In this document: positions 27,401 through 35,788 of the stretch, one piece after another
Layout of the letters: each line of letters starts with the position of its first letter
How positions within the stretch are numbered: position 1 is the stretch's first letter
Origin: Crossaster papposus
Taxonomy: Eukaryota; Echinodermata; Asteroidea; Velatida; Solasteridae
DNA length: 64,000 nucleotides
Direction of reading: 5' to 3'
Assembly: GCA_037893245.1 (NCBI GenBank)
Contig: JBAIAA010000882.1
Span: 248,001-312,000 of the forward strand
Translations under genes and position numbers: made by a program
The notes under the pieces: model-generated
What the model was told of the DNA's origin: nothing
The model's input: only the letters and a program-made list of their open reading frames with translations
Databases searched by the model: none

Positions 27401-30400
27401 AAACGGAAGCAAATGTTCTCTATCCCGTATCAGTCATCATCACGGTCAAACGTAATCCGCACCTTAATCATATCACCGCCTATCATCACCTCACTGCACG
27501 ATGCATCATTTATCATCATTGACATCTAGTATTGATACACCAACATATATCACCATCAATAACTCACGTGCATGTTCATCGTCCGCACCCTACACTCTGC
27601 ACAGTCTGAATAACCTTGGATTTCCTGACGACTTGCCGTTGTGTCTCCTCCCAGACTGGTAGACGACGGGCAAGCGTGGCTACGGTGGTTGGATCAGGGT
27701 TGCTTAGTTCCTCCTATGGCTCACAGGTGAAGTTAACCACGGCAAATAACCATCAAACATGTATACTACTTAATTGCCGATAATCTGGTGGTAACATAAC
27801 TGCTAAATACCTACAACTAATTTAAAGACTAATCACGTTTATCCGAAGGTGACTTGAGGTTTCTTTGCACCTTTTTTTTAGGGGGGAGGGGTTAAATCGT
27901 CATTTAATTTTCTGTTAAAGACTTGTTTGTTGGTCATGTCTTGTGTGTTTGTATGTGTCTTTGTCTGATCTGTGGCAGTGTTTTCTATTAAAAAAACAGA
28001 ATTTAGGTACCAATTTTTGGCTTGTTATTATTTTAAAATTTGTTGTTTACTTTTCTTTTTACCTATAATCTCATCCTGTTTATTTGATTTGGAAATTTTT
28101 GGAACTTTTTAGTACAGATATGTTACTGGTTACTCTCAATATTTGTCTTTTAAAAAAAATCCCAGAAAAAACAATAAATTCCTATTAGTGTTATATCTGT
28201 CCCTTTATTTGTATTCAGCTTACACGTATTAATTTGTTCAAAAAATTTAAAGTTAAATTGTCCTTTCTCTCAAAAGCCACCCAAAAATCTGTGTTCTGTA
28301 AATTAAAAAATTGACAGACATTTGCTTAATACCCATTTTCCTTTTAAGATATCTTTTTTCTGTTTAAATTACTTGTAGTGTTAACAAAACCTTTCTCGTA
28401 TTTCACCGTGTGTGTTGTAGTGGCTAAATTGTTAAATTAATTTTTCTACCCAAGAATTTGGTCACAGATTTGCTGTCTTTTCTTTGTTAAGCCTTGCCTT
28501 TTTCTTTATTTTTTTGTTTTACCATTTTCGTTTTCTTATTATGTGCCCCTTCTAATTTGTTTTCCCTAGTTTTTTATTGATTCCCCCCACCCCCCTCCTC
28601 CTTTTTTTATTCCTTATTTGTATTTCCATTTAATATCCCTTTCTCTTTCCTTGAACCATTTGTCCCCATTTATGCTTCTCCATCCCCATTGCTAACCATT
28701 AACCATGACAAACTTTGTCCACTCACCAGCCGCTTTCATTTGGCGGTCAACACTCCCGATCGCAAACGGAGCCCTCCGGCATAAGCCTGGGCCAAGGGGT
28801 AAGCTTTTGCATGGATAAACCTGCTGTGTTGTTGTAGCTACCAGTACCCTGAAAAGACTACACAAGTCTACCACAAGTCAATCTCATGTCTTTCAGTCTT
28901 TCAATAGATTTGCAAACACGCTTTCAGAATGGTATTGTTCCTTTACCCACTTTAGTGTACCTGCAATTGTGAATTGATTTGTGATTTTCTTGTGACCGGA
29001 CATTTGTGACCGGACTTGCGACTGGACTTTTGTCCGGACTAGCAATTCAATGACTTTGCTGCTTGACCACTTTCAATGACCTTCTTGTGCTACTCCCCTC
29101 AGCAAAAAAACGAACCTTTGCTCATTTACGATTCTCTGTCATACCAATCTTCATGTCATACTTTCCCTTGTCTCACCCCCTCTCATCTTGTAAGTGAAGT
29201 GTCTAAGTTGTGACTGGTTGTAGACCAGTCCCTTATTTTATTAGTTCTTGGTATGTTTTTTTCTGGTGTAAGTTTCTAAAGTGTGTTTCTAAAAAAAAAT
29301 TGTTTTAATGTCTCGGGTTCTCGACCAATAGGCATGGTTAAATAAACTGTCTCATGTATTTATGAATAAAAGTTAATAACTAAATTGTATTGCTAGAAAA
29401 ATTGCAATTTAGTAAATAAAGGGATATTTTGTGGGCGATGCAACATGAAAATAGCACAGTGAAAGCAACTTTAAGTTGTCGTAAATCATGTCGTATTCTG
29501 TTCCATTTTTAGCCTGCAATGCATTTTTGTAGCCTGTCAAATTTTGCCTCTTATAACATTGTAGCCTTGTTGATTCACAGTTTTGGTACTTGGTGGTGAA
29601 AATTAATGTTGTTTTTTACTCTCCACAACTATAACCTTGTTGTATTGTCATCCTACTCACAGCCCCACTTTGCCAGTGGGGTAAGACGGACATCTGCATC
29701 ACTCAGCAGTTCCCTCAATGCATCGGACTTCAAGGTTATTAATAATGACTTAATCCTAGTTTCCATATCGACGTAAAGAAATGCAAAGTGAAACACAAAC
29801 ACAACCAAAACTGCAATGCAGACATGTATATGGAAACATTTCATGCGGAAGTGTTGCCGACAATGCAAACTACCTCGCAGATGTTCTGCATAATTGAACC
29901 CGGTTAAACTTTTCTTTGAAGACGGTTCTGGGTAGTGTTTGAGCAGTATGCGTAGTATGCATAAGAATAACGTTGATATGAAAACCAGGCTTTACACCCG
30001 AGTTCAGGAATTGCCGTGTTTCCTTTAAGAACCTAATCATCACAAAGACTAATAAATAACATAACTTCTTGTGAGCATTCTCCTCACAGATGCCCAACAT
30101 TAGAACGAAAACACTTTTATCAATAAATGTCTTAGAAGGAGGTTAAACTTTTGTTACGTACATGACATAGCGTGCGCGAATTCTTGGACTTTTCCCGTAA
30201 CAAGTTGTTAATTTACTTTTCCTGCCCATTCTACATACAGGAGGCAAAGGCCAGACTAGCTGGTAGTCTGAGTCCGGGCCGACATAACCCGCTGTCACGA
30301 ACTGATAGCATCATCATTAACCGACGAGCCAGTGACGATAGCCAAGAGACTCGCCATGCCTTGCTCGAAGGGACCGTCTCGACCCCAGCGTAAGAGCAGA

Positions 30401-31574
30401 TTTTTGAAGCATTCGTCCAAAGCCAGACACTTTTTGGCGGAGCTTGAAGAAAGAGGGAGGGGGGGGGGGGGGGGGGGGAGGGGGAGGGGGGAGGGGGGGG
30501 GGGAGGGGGGGGGGGTTGTCATTGAAACCTACAGCCTACAAATATTTCGTAAAAGTTTAAGAAAGCAATTCGTCTGTGGTCCTTTTTGTTAATAACTTCT
30601 CTTTGTTGTCTCAGCCTATCCAGTACAAATTCTAGTCCGCTGCCCAGCCCAAATAGAAGATATGCTGTATCCCTTCCAGCCACGCCCGTGGCCACGCCCG
30701 CGACCATGCTCTTGACCACACCCACCACCTCTCCTAAGACTGTCGACCCTGAGGCAGCGAAGAAGGATCTGGCCAAGGCAAACAACAATGAGCCTAAGAT
30801 TGTCAATGAGGAGGATAAAGTATTTAGGCAGGGGTGAGACATCTGTTCATTTAGTCAGTAAAACAACTCAGGAATCCAGTCACTTTGGTTCATTAAATTT
30901 GCCTGTCTGAAACCCAATTCTGTGTGACCAATTTCTCTGATTGCTCTCAGGTACGAGGAGGGAATCAGGTCCAACGTCACCCACGAGCTGGCCGAGTTGA
31001 GGGAACAGCAGAAGGTTTTCTGCGATAACCTGGAGGATCTCATCGATCAGGCCGAGGAGGATGAAGAAGAACGGCAGGAGGCAGAGAAAGGAACGTGAGT
31101 AATAACCTGGCAAATTAGTGTTTGTGGCTTTTTTAATTGAGACGAAAAAATGATACAACTCTAAAGAATACCAAAAAAGAATAGTCTGATTTTAAATGTT
31201 CGTGACACTTCTTAGAGAAGGGAGGAAACCCTACATTGATATCCAAGTAAGAAATGACGATAATAATACCAGCAAACTTGTTCTAATTGCTTTTTTTCTT
31301 TTGCTTCTGCAGTAGTCAAGCCAAAAAAAGCAGCAATAAACTCTTCCGACGACTCCAAGAACTGAGCCAGCGGTGGCCACGTGCCACTCACATCGCCCGT
31401 CTCATTCTCACTCTATCTGTCTTCCTGTTAGCTCTGGCATTTGTCTTTACCACCGTCGTGCCCCTGGAGTCGTGCCTTAACGGGAGCCCGGTCTCCTATT
31501 CACCGTGGAGAACTCTGAAAGAGTTTCTATGGCCCTACACGGACCTGAGACACCGCAATCAACCTCCACGATAG
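209..31574 (+). CDS. IRAG1/LRMP-like: IRAG/LRMP (MRVI1) family tail-anchored membrane protein, 5' end outside window
   Basis: I assembled 27 exons by splice sites and unbroken reading phase, giving about 1338 residues plus a TAG stop. The family call rests on two blocks. One is the coiled coil of exons 14-16, with MTENEIEEKFMSLQLAFK and, further on, KATDVMITHVENLKR and EREHAELE. The other is the C-terminal end, a 23-residue hydrophobic segment followed by EFLWPYTDLRHRNQPP, which resembles the LRMP ending. Vertebrate IRAG1 and LRMP are ER-anchored partners of IP3 receptors, and IRAG1 is a cGMP-kinase I substrate. An equivalent role here is inference. The protein is longer than human LRMP (about 555) or IRAG1 (about 900), mostly through a long Ser/Thr/Pro-rich N-terminal half. 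The start lies upstream of the window. Exons 1-5 could belong to a separate gene (see 10306-10505). Family call firm; orthology to IRAG1 versus LRMP is not resolved and probably predates their split. Confidence 0.85.
2281..2604. mobile_element. MITE with about 15-bp terminal inverted repeats
   Basis: The left end AGCCCTTTTCACACTAGAC and the reverse complement of the right end (GAGCCTTTTTCACACTTCAC) are near-identical. The 324-bp interior has repeated GGGTTGA and CAACCC motifs and no coding capacity. It lies in intron 3 of the IRAG-like gene. A clear target duplication is not visible. Confidence 0.65.
2745..3210. repeat. Diverged direct duplication, about 300-bp offset
   Basis: Segments near 2765-2910 and 3068-3200 share the same order of motifs: AAACAAATGGATAGTT versus AAACAAACGGAGAGTT, a stretch around ACACAGTT, GACAAACTA, and GTATTGACACAATC. 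This is an old local duplication inside intron 3 with no coding content. Confidence 0.55.
3471..3705. repeat. Diverged copy of the AATAAGCCAGTTT MITE family
   Basis: It begins ATCCAGTCTGGTATCTAA and runs through CGTCGTG, CATTCATACGC and GTGACCCATG in the same order as the element at 24427-24920, but lacks that copy's inner insertion. It is the empty-site-like relative that reveals the nested insertion. Confidence 0.5.
3706..7020. other. Intron 3 remainder
   Basis: AT-rich intronic DNA with scattered TACATGTACAT-type motifs near 4745-5175 and two TTAGGG units near 6404. No supportable gene, RNA or element boundary was seen. Confidence 0.4.
7021..7146 (+). repeat. 19-20 bp minisatellite, 6-7 copies
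   Basis: The unit AGTTACCCCCTGGGTGCCAA (and one-base shorter forms) is repeated head to tail, ending in a degenerate copy that reads AAATTACCCC. It lies about 190 bp upstream of exon 4 of the IRAG-like gene. Confidence 0.9.
7691..7735 (+). repeat. Poly-G tract with periodic C
   Basis: A run of G (about 20) is followed by units of nine G and one C. It could form a G-quadruplex. It lies in the intron after exon 4. Confidence 0.85.
8094..8381. mobile_element. TTAA-flanked MITE, family A copy 1
   Basis: The ends are TTAAAGGCAGGATACACCAT and, reverse-complemented on the right, TTAAAGGTAGTATACACCAT. The 288-bp copy has TTAA at both borders, which suggests piggyBac-like targeting (inference). The inside includes GCGCTAGATATCCTGTAAT, shared with the copies at 9156 and 9509. 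Confidence 0.75.
8462..9036. mobile_element. Probable hAT-like element with internal 23-bp minisatellite
   Basis: The left end TAGGGCTCTACCGAATAT and the reverse complement of the right end (TAGGGCTGTTTATTTTTGA) begin alike and are followed by repeated TTTGAATATT-type sequence. The interior holds about six and a half units of GGCTGGCGTGTCATGGTATA plus TAA (8786-8937). No 8-bp target duplication is evident, so the boundaries are tentative. Confidence 0.5.
8786..8937 (+). repeat. 23-bp minisatellite, about 6.5 copies
   Basis: The units are almost identical, each containing GGCGTGTCATGG followed by TATATAA. Near-identity points to recent expansion. Each unit carries a TATA-box-like string, probably by chance. 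Confidence 0.92.
9156..9319 (+). mobile_element. MITE family A copy 2, truncated
   Basis: It starts ATAAAGGTAGGATACATC and follows copy 1 through GCGCTAGATATCCTGTAAT and CAGCATCCATAATTGTAAA. Similarity stops about 30 bp before the acceptor of exon 5 (9349). The right terminal repeat is missing. Confidence 0.7.
9509..9876 (-). mobile_element. MITE family A copy 3
   Basis: It is inverted relative to copy 1. It begins TTAAAGGTAGGATACACCAT just 12 bp after the donor of exon 5 and ends GGTGTATCCTACCTTTAA. TTAA lies at both borders. A middle segment of about 100 bp is not present in copy 1. Confidence 0.75.
10306..10505 (+). CDS. Possible alternative terminal exon (unrecognised protein)
   Basis: After an AG acceptor at 10304-10305 a frame stays open to a TAA at 10503-10505. 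It is in the phase left by exon 5, giving LLGLHWVAFLESHFWMAI and continuing to IDIQKQMILAQKEINTKW. The composition (Trp, Phe, His and Cys rich) looks like a folded protein rather than noise. If used as a terminal exon it would end a short product that excludes the IRAG core. If spliced at the GT at 10502 it leaves phase 2, and joining 10556 then creates TGA at once. It could therefore be the last exon of a separate upstream gene, a poison exon, or chance. I do not recognise the protein. Confidence 0.35.
10556..19107 (+). CDS. Exons 6-13: long Ser/Pro-rich disordered region
   Basis: Exons are 10556-11201, 11758-11875, 12511-12641, 13148-13236, 13754-13921, 14649-14857, 17552-17716 and 18785-19107, all in consistent phase. 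They encode about 615 low-complexity residues with repeated TQTE motifs (VATQTEIRR, TNTQTETDS), SP clusters (SPSSGDRSRSPSPS) and basic kinase-type sites such as LKRRSYL and GRRFSPS. Exon 13 ends in IPDSILNKLGLRGG, just before the coiled-coil core. If exons 1-5 form a separate gene, the ATG at 10516 reads in frame into exon 6 and could start this one. Regions of this type in IRAG proteins hold regulatory phosphorylation and partner-binding sites; that is inference here. Confidence 0.8.
11892..12247. mobile_element. hAT-like MITE with perfect 16-bp terminal inverted repeats
   Basis: The left end AGGGCCTGTTTGTTTC is matched exactly by the reverse complement of the right end (GAAACAAACAGGCCCT). 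The 356-bp element lies in intron 7 of the IRAG-like gene. It has no transposase. Target duplication not evident. Confidence 0.7.
12439..12461 (+). repeat. Poly-A tract
   Basis: An uninterrupted run of A about 50 bp upstream of exon 8, followed by AGAAAGACAAGAAAG. A retroposed origin is possible but no element body is recognisable. Confidence 0.7.
12773..12808 (+). repeat. 5-bp microsatellite (CCGAC)n
   Basis: About seven head-to-tail CCGAC units in the intron after exon 8. Confidence 0.9.
13609..13713 (+). mobile_element. Family B MITE, diverged right half
   Basis: It shares TTTCCG, TTGCTCGTGACGTGTTTAT, ATCCGTTTTAAATC and ACTGGTTAA with the intact element at 37229-37473 in the same order. 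The left terminal repeat is not recognisable. Confidence 0.5.
14338..15210 (+). repeat. Pair of dispersed direct repeat copies flanking exon 11
   Basis: Copies at about 14338-14455 and 15098-15200 share ACAGCATT, AGAGCTAA, CATTAGGTT or CATCAGGTT, TTTGTCAAG and a terminal AATGGTATACTA. Each is roughly 110 bp. The family is unknown. Exon 11 lies between them. Confidence 0.5.
16080..16210 (+). repeat. C-rich imperfect minisatellite
   Basis: Runs of C broken by CACCCATCCCCTTCACC, repeated about three times. Intronic. The proline-rich open frames here are composition artefacts. Confidence 0.9.
17265..17506 (+). mobile_element. Family B MITE (TTAACCAGTTCGCGCC ends)
   Basis: A 242-bp element with TTAACCAGTTCGCGCC at the left and GGCGCGAACTGGTTAA at the right, an exact 16-bp inverted repeat with TTAA at both edges. 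It ends 45 bp before exon 12 (17552). A second full copy lies inverted at 37229, and a right-end fragment at about 19803-19836. Confidence 0.85.
19803..19836 (+). mobile_element. Family B MITE right-end fragment
   Basis: TATACGTCCTCCTGCGCGAA then CTGGTTAA matches the right end of the copy at 37229-37473. The rest of the element is absent. Confidence 0.55.
20145..21928 (+). CDS. Exons 14-17: conserved MRVI1/LRMP coiled-coil core
   Basis: Exons are 20145-20316, 20487-20621, 21281-21378 and 21861-21928. The translation has long heptad-like helices: NEIEEKFMSLQLAFKANQY, then a Gln/Arg-rich helix, IDTVSRDCINTIKQHVEVL, and KATDVMITHVENLKRLFE followed by REHAELEDAR. This is the diagnostic region of the MRVI1 (Pfam-type) family, matching the LRMP segment with HVENLKR and KEHAELEELK. 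The donor of exon 15 appears to be GC (CAG then GCATGG at 20622) rather than GT, because the homology runs GAVQQ directly into EGRLSKA. Confidence 0.88.
22424..22480 (+). repeat. 10-bp minisatellite (CCTACTATTT)n
   Basis: About five to six tandem units within a wider repeat (22380-22640) rich in GTCCTACTTTT. That wider repeat resembles, in reverse complement, the GTAGGAC-rich repeats in NUP205 introns at 57195 and 60645. Confidence 0.85.
22856..30389 (+). CDS. Exons 18-24: small exons, most with RRxS-type sites
   Basis: Exons are 22856-22917, 25054-25167, 26234-26317, 27655-27726, 28730-28798, 29663-29734 and 30241-30389. Exons 19-23 are 114, 84, 72, 69 and 72 nt, all phase 0 to 0. Peptides include SRRAVSVCG (exon 18), IRKRSLSCVS (20), TGRRRASVATVV (21), VRRTSASLSSS (23) and NRRASDDSQ (24). 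These fit the basophilic consensus of cAMP- and cGMP-dependent kinases. Vertebrate LRMP has a comparable basic/Ser stretch at this position (KKRSASLNS, LRRVTIASL). Any of exons 19-23 could be skipped without a frameshift, so isoform variation is plausible but not shown. Confidence 0.78.
24427..24920. mobile_element. MITE interrupted by a second MITE
   Basis: The outer ends are AATAAGCCAGTTTGGTATG and, reverse-complemented at the right, AATAAGCCAGTTTAGCAT. The diverged copy at 3471 lacks the stretch 24567-24795, showing a later insertion. A 7-bp array (GACCCAT, about six copies, 24835-24872) lies in the right arm. Confidence 0.7.
24567..24795. mobile_element. Inner MITE with CCAATTTCATAAA ends
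   Basis: The left end GGCCAATTTCATAAAACATG and the right end TTTTATGAAATTGTTCC form an inverted repeat, with subterminal TAAGCACAAAA versus TTTTTGTGCTAAGC. I associate this end type with dispersed echinoderm repeats (from memory, unverified). Confidence 0.7.
25435..25700 (+). repeat. Degenerate tandem repeat around ATAAAATTGTAGCCAC
   Basis: Units of about 25-35 bp repeat AAAATTGTGGCCACTTTTTT-like sequence some six to eight times with heavy divergence. Intronic. Confidence 0.6.
27281..27356 (-). repeat. tRNA-like sequence (pseudo-tRNA or SINE head)
   Basis: The minus strand has an A-box-like TGGCCTAGTGATCTGG and a B-box GGTTCGAGTCC at tRNA spacing. Acceptor and anticodon stems pair poorly, so a working tRNA gene is unlikely. 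Confidence 0.55.
30455..30515 (+). repeat. G-rich tract filling intron 24
   Basis: About 60 nt of G runs broken by single A, inside a 225-nt intron (30390-30614) of the IRAG-like gene. It could form stacked G-quadruplexes in DNA and in the pre-mRNA. Confidence 0.9.
30615..31574 (+). CDS. Exons 25-27: acidic coil, transmembrane anchor and conserved tail
   Basis: Exons are 30615-30833, 30951-31094 and 31313-31574 (stop TAG at 31572-31574). Exon 25 encodes a Thr/Pro-rich stretch (ATPVATPATMLLTTP). Exon 26 encodes an acidic helix (ELAELREQQKVFCDNLEDL). Exon 27 has a basic amphipathic lead (NKLFRRLQELSQRWPR), a membrane segment (IARLILTLSVFLLALAFVF), and about 37 residues ending WPYTDLRHRNQPPR. 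A single hydrophobic segment this near the C-terminus marks a tail-anchored protein, expected in ER and nuclear envelope as for LRMP and IRAG1. The short tail would face the lumen. Confidence 0.88.
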
Positions 31575-34042
31575 TATATATGCTACCTCCACTCAAACCA
31601 GCTGTATAATACACATTTATATATAGATCTATCTATTCCATGAACCGTTTGTGGCCTTATTGTTTTCAGAAGTGCAGATGTGTTATTTAGCATTTTGTAT
31701 TAAAAAGAGTGTGGGATTATTTAATGGGAATCTTTGGCGAGCTTGAGCTTTATGTGTAATAATTGCACAAATGTATTAATTATCTAAGAAATTAACCTCG
31801 TTTGTGAGACAAATGAGGAAAATCTTAATGAGAGGAGCATCTGGGAATACGAATGCATGTCCAGGAATAGGATTTAGCATCCAGAAATAGGAACGAGAAC
31901 CCTTCGGACTCACAGAACCCTGTCTACGCACTCATCATATGAAAACATAACAAGCTCCCATTAAAAAAAAAATGAAAGGGGTCAGTATTGTTACATAAAA
32001 AACACGTATTTCCTGATTTTTATACATGTTTTTTGATACGAGTAGTTGACATAATATCAAAGATTACAAAAATCAGTCAAATATAAAAATTTGAAACAAA
32101 CAAATTGGTTGTTAGCATTTTTCTCCACTCTGTCCTGTGCCCAGTTTAATTTTGCCAGAAAACCTCACATTTTGTGTTTTAATTCTTGCATGCACTAAAT
32201 TTGCTTATGATTGCACAAGGGCATTTACGAGAACATATTCTTTGTCTAGTTTATTTGATTTTTTTTTACAATGTGAATTGGTCAAACATATGAAGCAAGA
32301 TATTGGACTGAGAGAGACCCCCCCCCCCCCCCCCCCACTTCGTGGTGGTCATTTTGCTTGCGGAATGTTGAGGTTTCTTTTTAGGTTTAGGTTGGGAGTG
32401 GGGGTGGTTTGTTAGGTAACAATAGTCTAGGGAGTGTATAGGGAGTCGCTCGGTTCCATATCTTGCTGGGTATATGGTCAAAGGAAGGTGTTTTTTAAAC
32501 CTGAGCTTGACCTGGTTAAAGTGGAAACTTTGGCTAAATACTGTCTTTTTGTATTTTCCCAATCGATAATCGCACCATGTAGCAGCAATTAGTATTTGAT
32601 ACAAGTATCAATAAAAAATGAGTGTAGTTTGTTTGATAGATAATTGGCAGCATGAAGTAGTATATCCAGAATTTATGAACTCTGTCAGGAAAACGGCATC
32701 CTAAATTTATGGAATGACCCGTTAGCTAAATTAAGCATCTTGACACAGTTAAAGTTAGTCATTTTTGTTCTATGCTTACTAATTTTTGTACAATGGCTGG
32801 TCCACTAGGTGTTTGTACGATTCATTCAATCTAATCTCTAATTATTAAAACAAAATTGTATTATTGGGTGACATAATGTTGATTTTGTTTAATGTTTGCA
32901 CCACGAATTCACTAAACAACACAGCCATTTGAAAAGAAAATTAATTAATTAATTCCAAAATTTGTAAGTCTATGATGAAGGGAAAGTACTCCGAAAAAGT
33001 CTTCTTGCATTATTTAATGTAAATTTATATTAAGAAAATATGAGGTGGTTTAAAAAACTAATTAAGAAGTCAATTTTGTAGCATCTTGTAAGAGTAAAAC
33101 CAACCCTGCACAAATTTTAGTATTCATGAAAATTCGGGGATACTGCCAATTTTTGTTTAACTTTATTATATTTTGTGAAGGTGTTCGTTCGATACGATTC
33201 TGGGAGTGAGATGATTGTAGACAGTAATTAATTGTGTAGGGTTTTTCCTTTCTGCAAAACAAATATATTACTGAGAAAACGAGAAAAAAGTTTAAAATGA
33301 TGCACTAAATATAATCATTTGAGAAACGTAACAAGATTACAGAAAAAACGCCCTTAAAATGCATTTCTTGAAATTTTAAGGAATGTATAAATACCATAGA
33401 TAAATATATAATTTTTTCAATTAGGTTTTTCAAACCTTAGGGATTAATTGATAAAGTAAACTGTGGGTTTACATGTAGGAGGAAACATGAACTTTAAAAA
33501 AAAATTGTAATATGCAAGAATATGCTTACTAATGTTATTGTAATTTCAATGCTGTTATTGCAAAATTATTCTACCCCAGAGTATATTCAAACCATAAAAG
33601 ATGTGCCTTAGCATTTGGTATATTTGTATATACACGAAACTGTTGATAATAATTTGTTATTTATATTTATATATTCATGCAACAAGAAGAGATCCACTCA
33701 ACACTTGGATTATTAAATATTTGTATCGTTTGTTAAATTGTTCATAATGTCTTCTTTTTTAAAACTGTTGAACAGTCTTCTGAATAAAATATACTTGTTA
33801 TTAAATAGTAGCTTTTGTAACTGATTTGTGTAGTGTGTGTAGATGCGTATATCAGTGGCATACATCGTTGGTATATCAGCGGTGTAGCCAAGGAGACGGA
33901 CCCCCCCCCCCCCCCTTCTAAAAAATGTCTGAAATTAGTCCCTTGAACATATTTTGTCAGACATTTGGTTCTCCTCACTTGCCCACACCCCCTATTATAT
34001 GATGGGGGAACCCTGGCAATGCGGCTGCTGCTGCATATCGTT
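31575..34042 (+). other. 3'UTR and intergenic DNA after the IRAG-like gene
   Basis: AT-rich DNA follows the stop codon with no supportable coding region. An AATAAA at 32610-32615 and another at 33783-33788 are candidate polyadenylation signals, but neither has decisive context. There is a run of about 18 C at 32320-32337 and another poly-C run at 33901-33915. I see no RNA gene. Confidence 0.4.
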
Positions 34043-35788
34043 ATTTATTATTACTAGGCGGTCACCCGGGGTTTGTCGGTTCTCGGGTTTGTAGCTACTT
34101 CCCTGGATGGATGGGGATTGTGGATACATGTTGACCGAGTTTAAGCACGATCCGACCAACTTCAAAAAGGTGACTCCTAGATGACCTTTGACCTCGTACG
34201 CTCTAGCGAATGCAAACTGGTTCTTGCGGGGACCGAGCCGGACCCACCCACCGAGTTTGAACGCCGCACGACCCCGGGAAGGGGACGAAAAAGCGCGCAC
34301 AGATTCAAAAAGGTGACCCCTAGATGACCTTTGACCTCGTACGCTCTAGCGAATGCAAACTGGTTTTTGCGGGGACCGAGCCGGACCCACCCACCGAGTT
34401 TGAACGCCGCACGACCCCGGGAAGGGGACGAAAAAGCGCGCACAGATTCAAAAAGGTGACCCCTAGATGACCTTTGACCTCGTACGCTCTAGCGAATGCA
34501 AACTGGTTCTTGCGGGGACCGAGCCGGACCCACCCACCGAGTTTGAACGCCGCACGACCCCGGGAAGGGGACGAAAAAGCGCGCACAGATTCAAAAAGGT
34601 GACCCCTAGATGACCTTTGACCTCGTACGCTCTAGCGAATGCAAACTGGTTCTTGCGGGGACCGAGCCGGACCCACCCACCGAGTTTGAACGCCGCACGA
34701 CCCCGGGAAGGGGACGAAAAAGCGCGCACAGATTCAAAAAGGTGACCCCTAGATGACCTTTGACCTCGCACGCTCTAGCGAATGCAAACTGGTTCTTGCG
34801 GGGACCGAGCCGGACCCACCCACCGAGTTTGAACGCCGCACGACCCCGGGAAGGGGACGAAAAAGCGCGCACAGATTCAAAAAGGTGACCCCTAGATGAC
34901 CTTTGACCTCGTACGCTCTAGCGAATGCAAACTGGTTCCTGCGGGGACCGAGCCGGACCCACCCACCGAGTTTGAACGCCGCACGACCCCGGGAAGGGGA
35001 CGAAAAAGCGCGCACAGATTCAAAAAGGTGACCCCTAGATGACCTTTGACCTCGCACGCCCTAGCGAATGCAAACTGGTTCTTGCGGGGACCGAGCCGGA
35101 CCCACCCACCGAGTTTGAACGCCGCACGACCCCGGGAAGGGGACGAAAAAGCGCGCACAGATTCAAAAAGGTGACCCCTAGATGACCTTTGACCTCGTAC
35201 GCTCTAGCGAATGCAAACTGGTTCTTGCGGGGACCGAGCCGGACCCACCCACCGAGTTTGAACGCCGCACGACCCCGGGAAGGGGACGAAAAAGCGCGCA
35301 CAGATTCAAAAAGGTGACCCCTAGATGACCTTTGACCTCGTACGCTCTAGCGAATGCAAACTGGTTCTTGCGGGGACCGAGCCGGACCCACCCACCGAGT
35401 TTGAACGCCTCACGACCCCGGGAAGGGGACGAAAAAGCGCGCACAGATTCAAAAAGGTGACCCCTAGATGACCTTTGACCTCGTACGCTCTAGCGAATGC
35501 AAACTGGTTCCTGGTTCTTGCGGGGACCGAGCCGGACCCACCCACCGAGTTTGAACGCCGCACGACCCCGGGAAGGGGACGAAAAAGCGCGCACAGATTC
35601 AAAAAGGTGACCCCTAGATGACCTTTGACCTCGCACGCCCTAGCGAATGCAAACTGGTTCTCGCGGGGACCGAGCCGGACCCACCCACCGAGTTTGAACG
35701 CCGCACGACCCCGGGAAGGGGACGAAAAAGCGCGCACAGACAGACAGACACACAGACAGACAGAGAGTAGCGTATTATTATATAGATT
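34043..35788. mobile_element. Pearl/HINE-like non-autonomous element with 143-bp core repeats
   Basis: Order: a unique left part starting TTATTTATTATTACTAGGCG, eleven 143-bp core units (about 34160-35740), a short ACAG microsatellite (35745-35766), then AGTAGCGTATTATTATATAG. A left flank, tandem core, tetranucleotide tract and AT-rich end is the architecture described for oyster pearl elements and Drosophila mini-me/DINE-1, now viewed as Helentron-associated elements. The assignment is by structure only. It carries no transposase. Confidence 0.6.
34160..35740 (+). repeat. 143-bp minisatellite, 11 nearly identical copies
   Basis: The unit contains GATGACCTTTGACCTCG, GCAAACTGGTTCTTGCGGGG, CGAGCCGGACCCACCCACCG and GGGAAGGGGACGAAAAAGCG. 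Copies differ by only a few substitutions. One unit near 35464 is 150 bp because of a 7-bp duplication (CTGGTTC). The unit length is not a multiple of three. Every unit has TGACCTTTGACCT. Confidence 0.97.
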
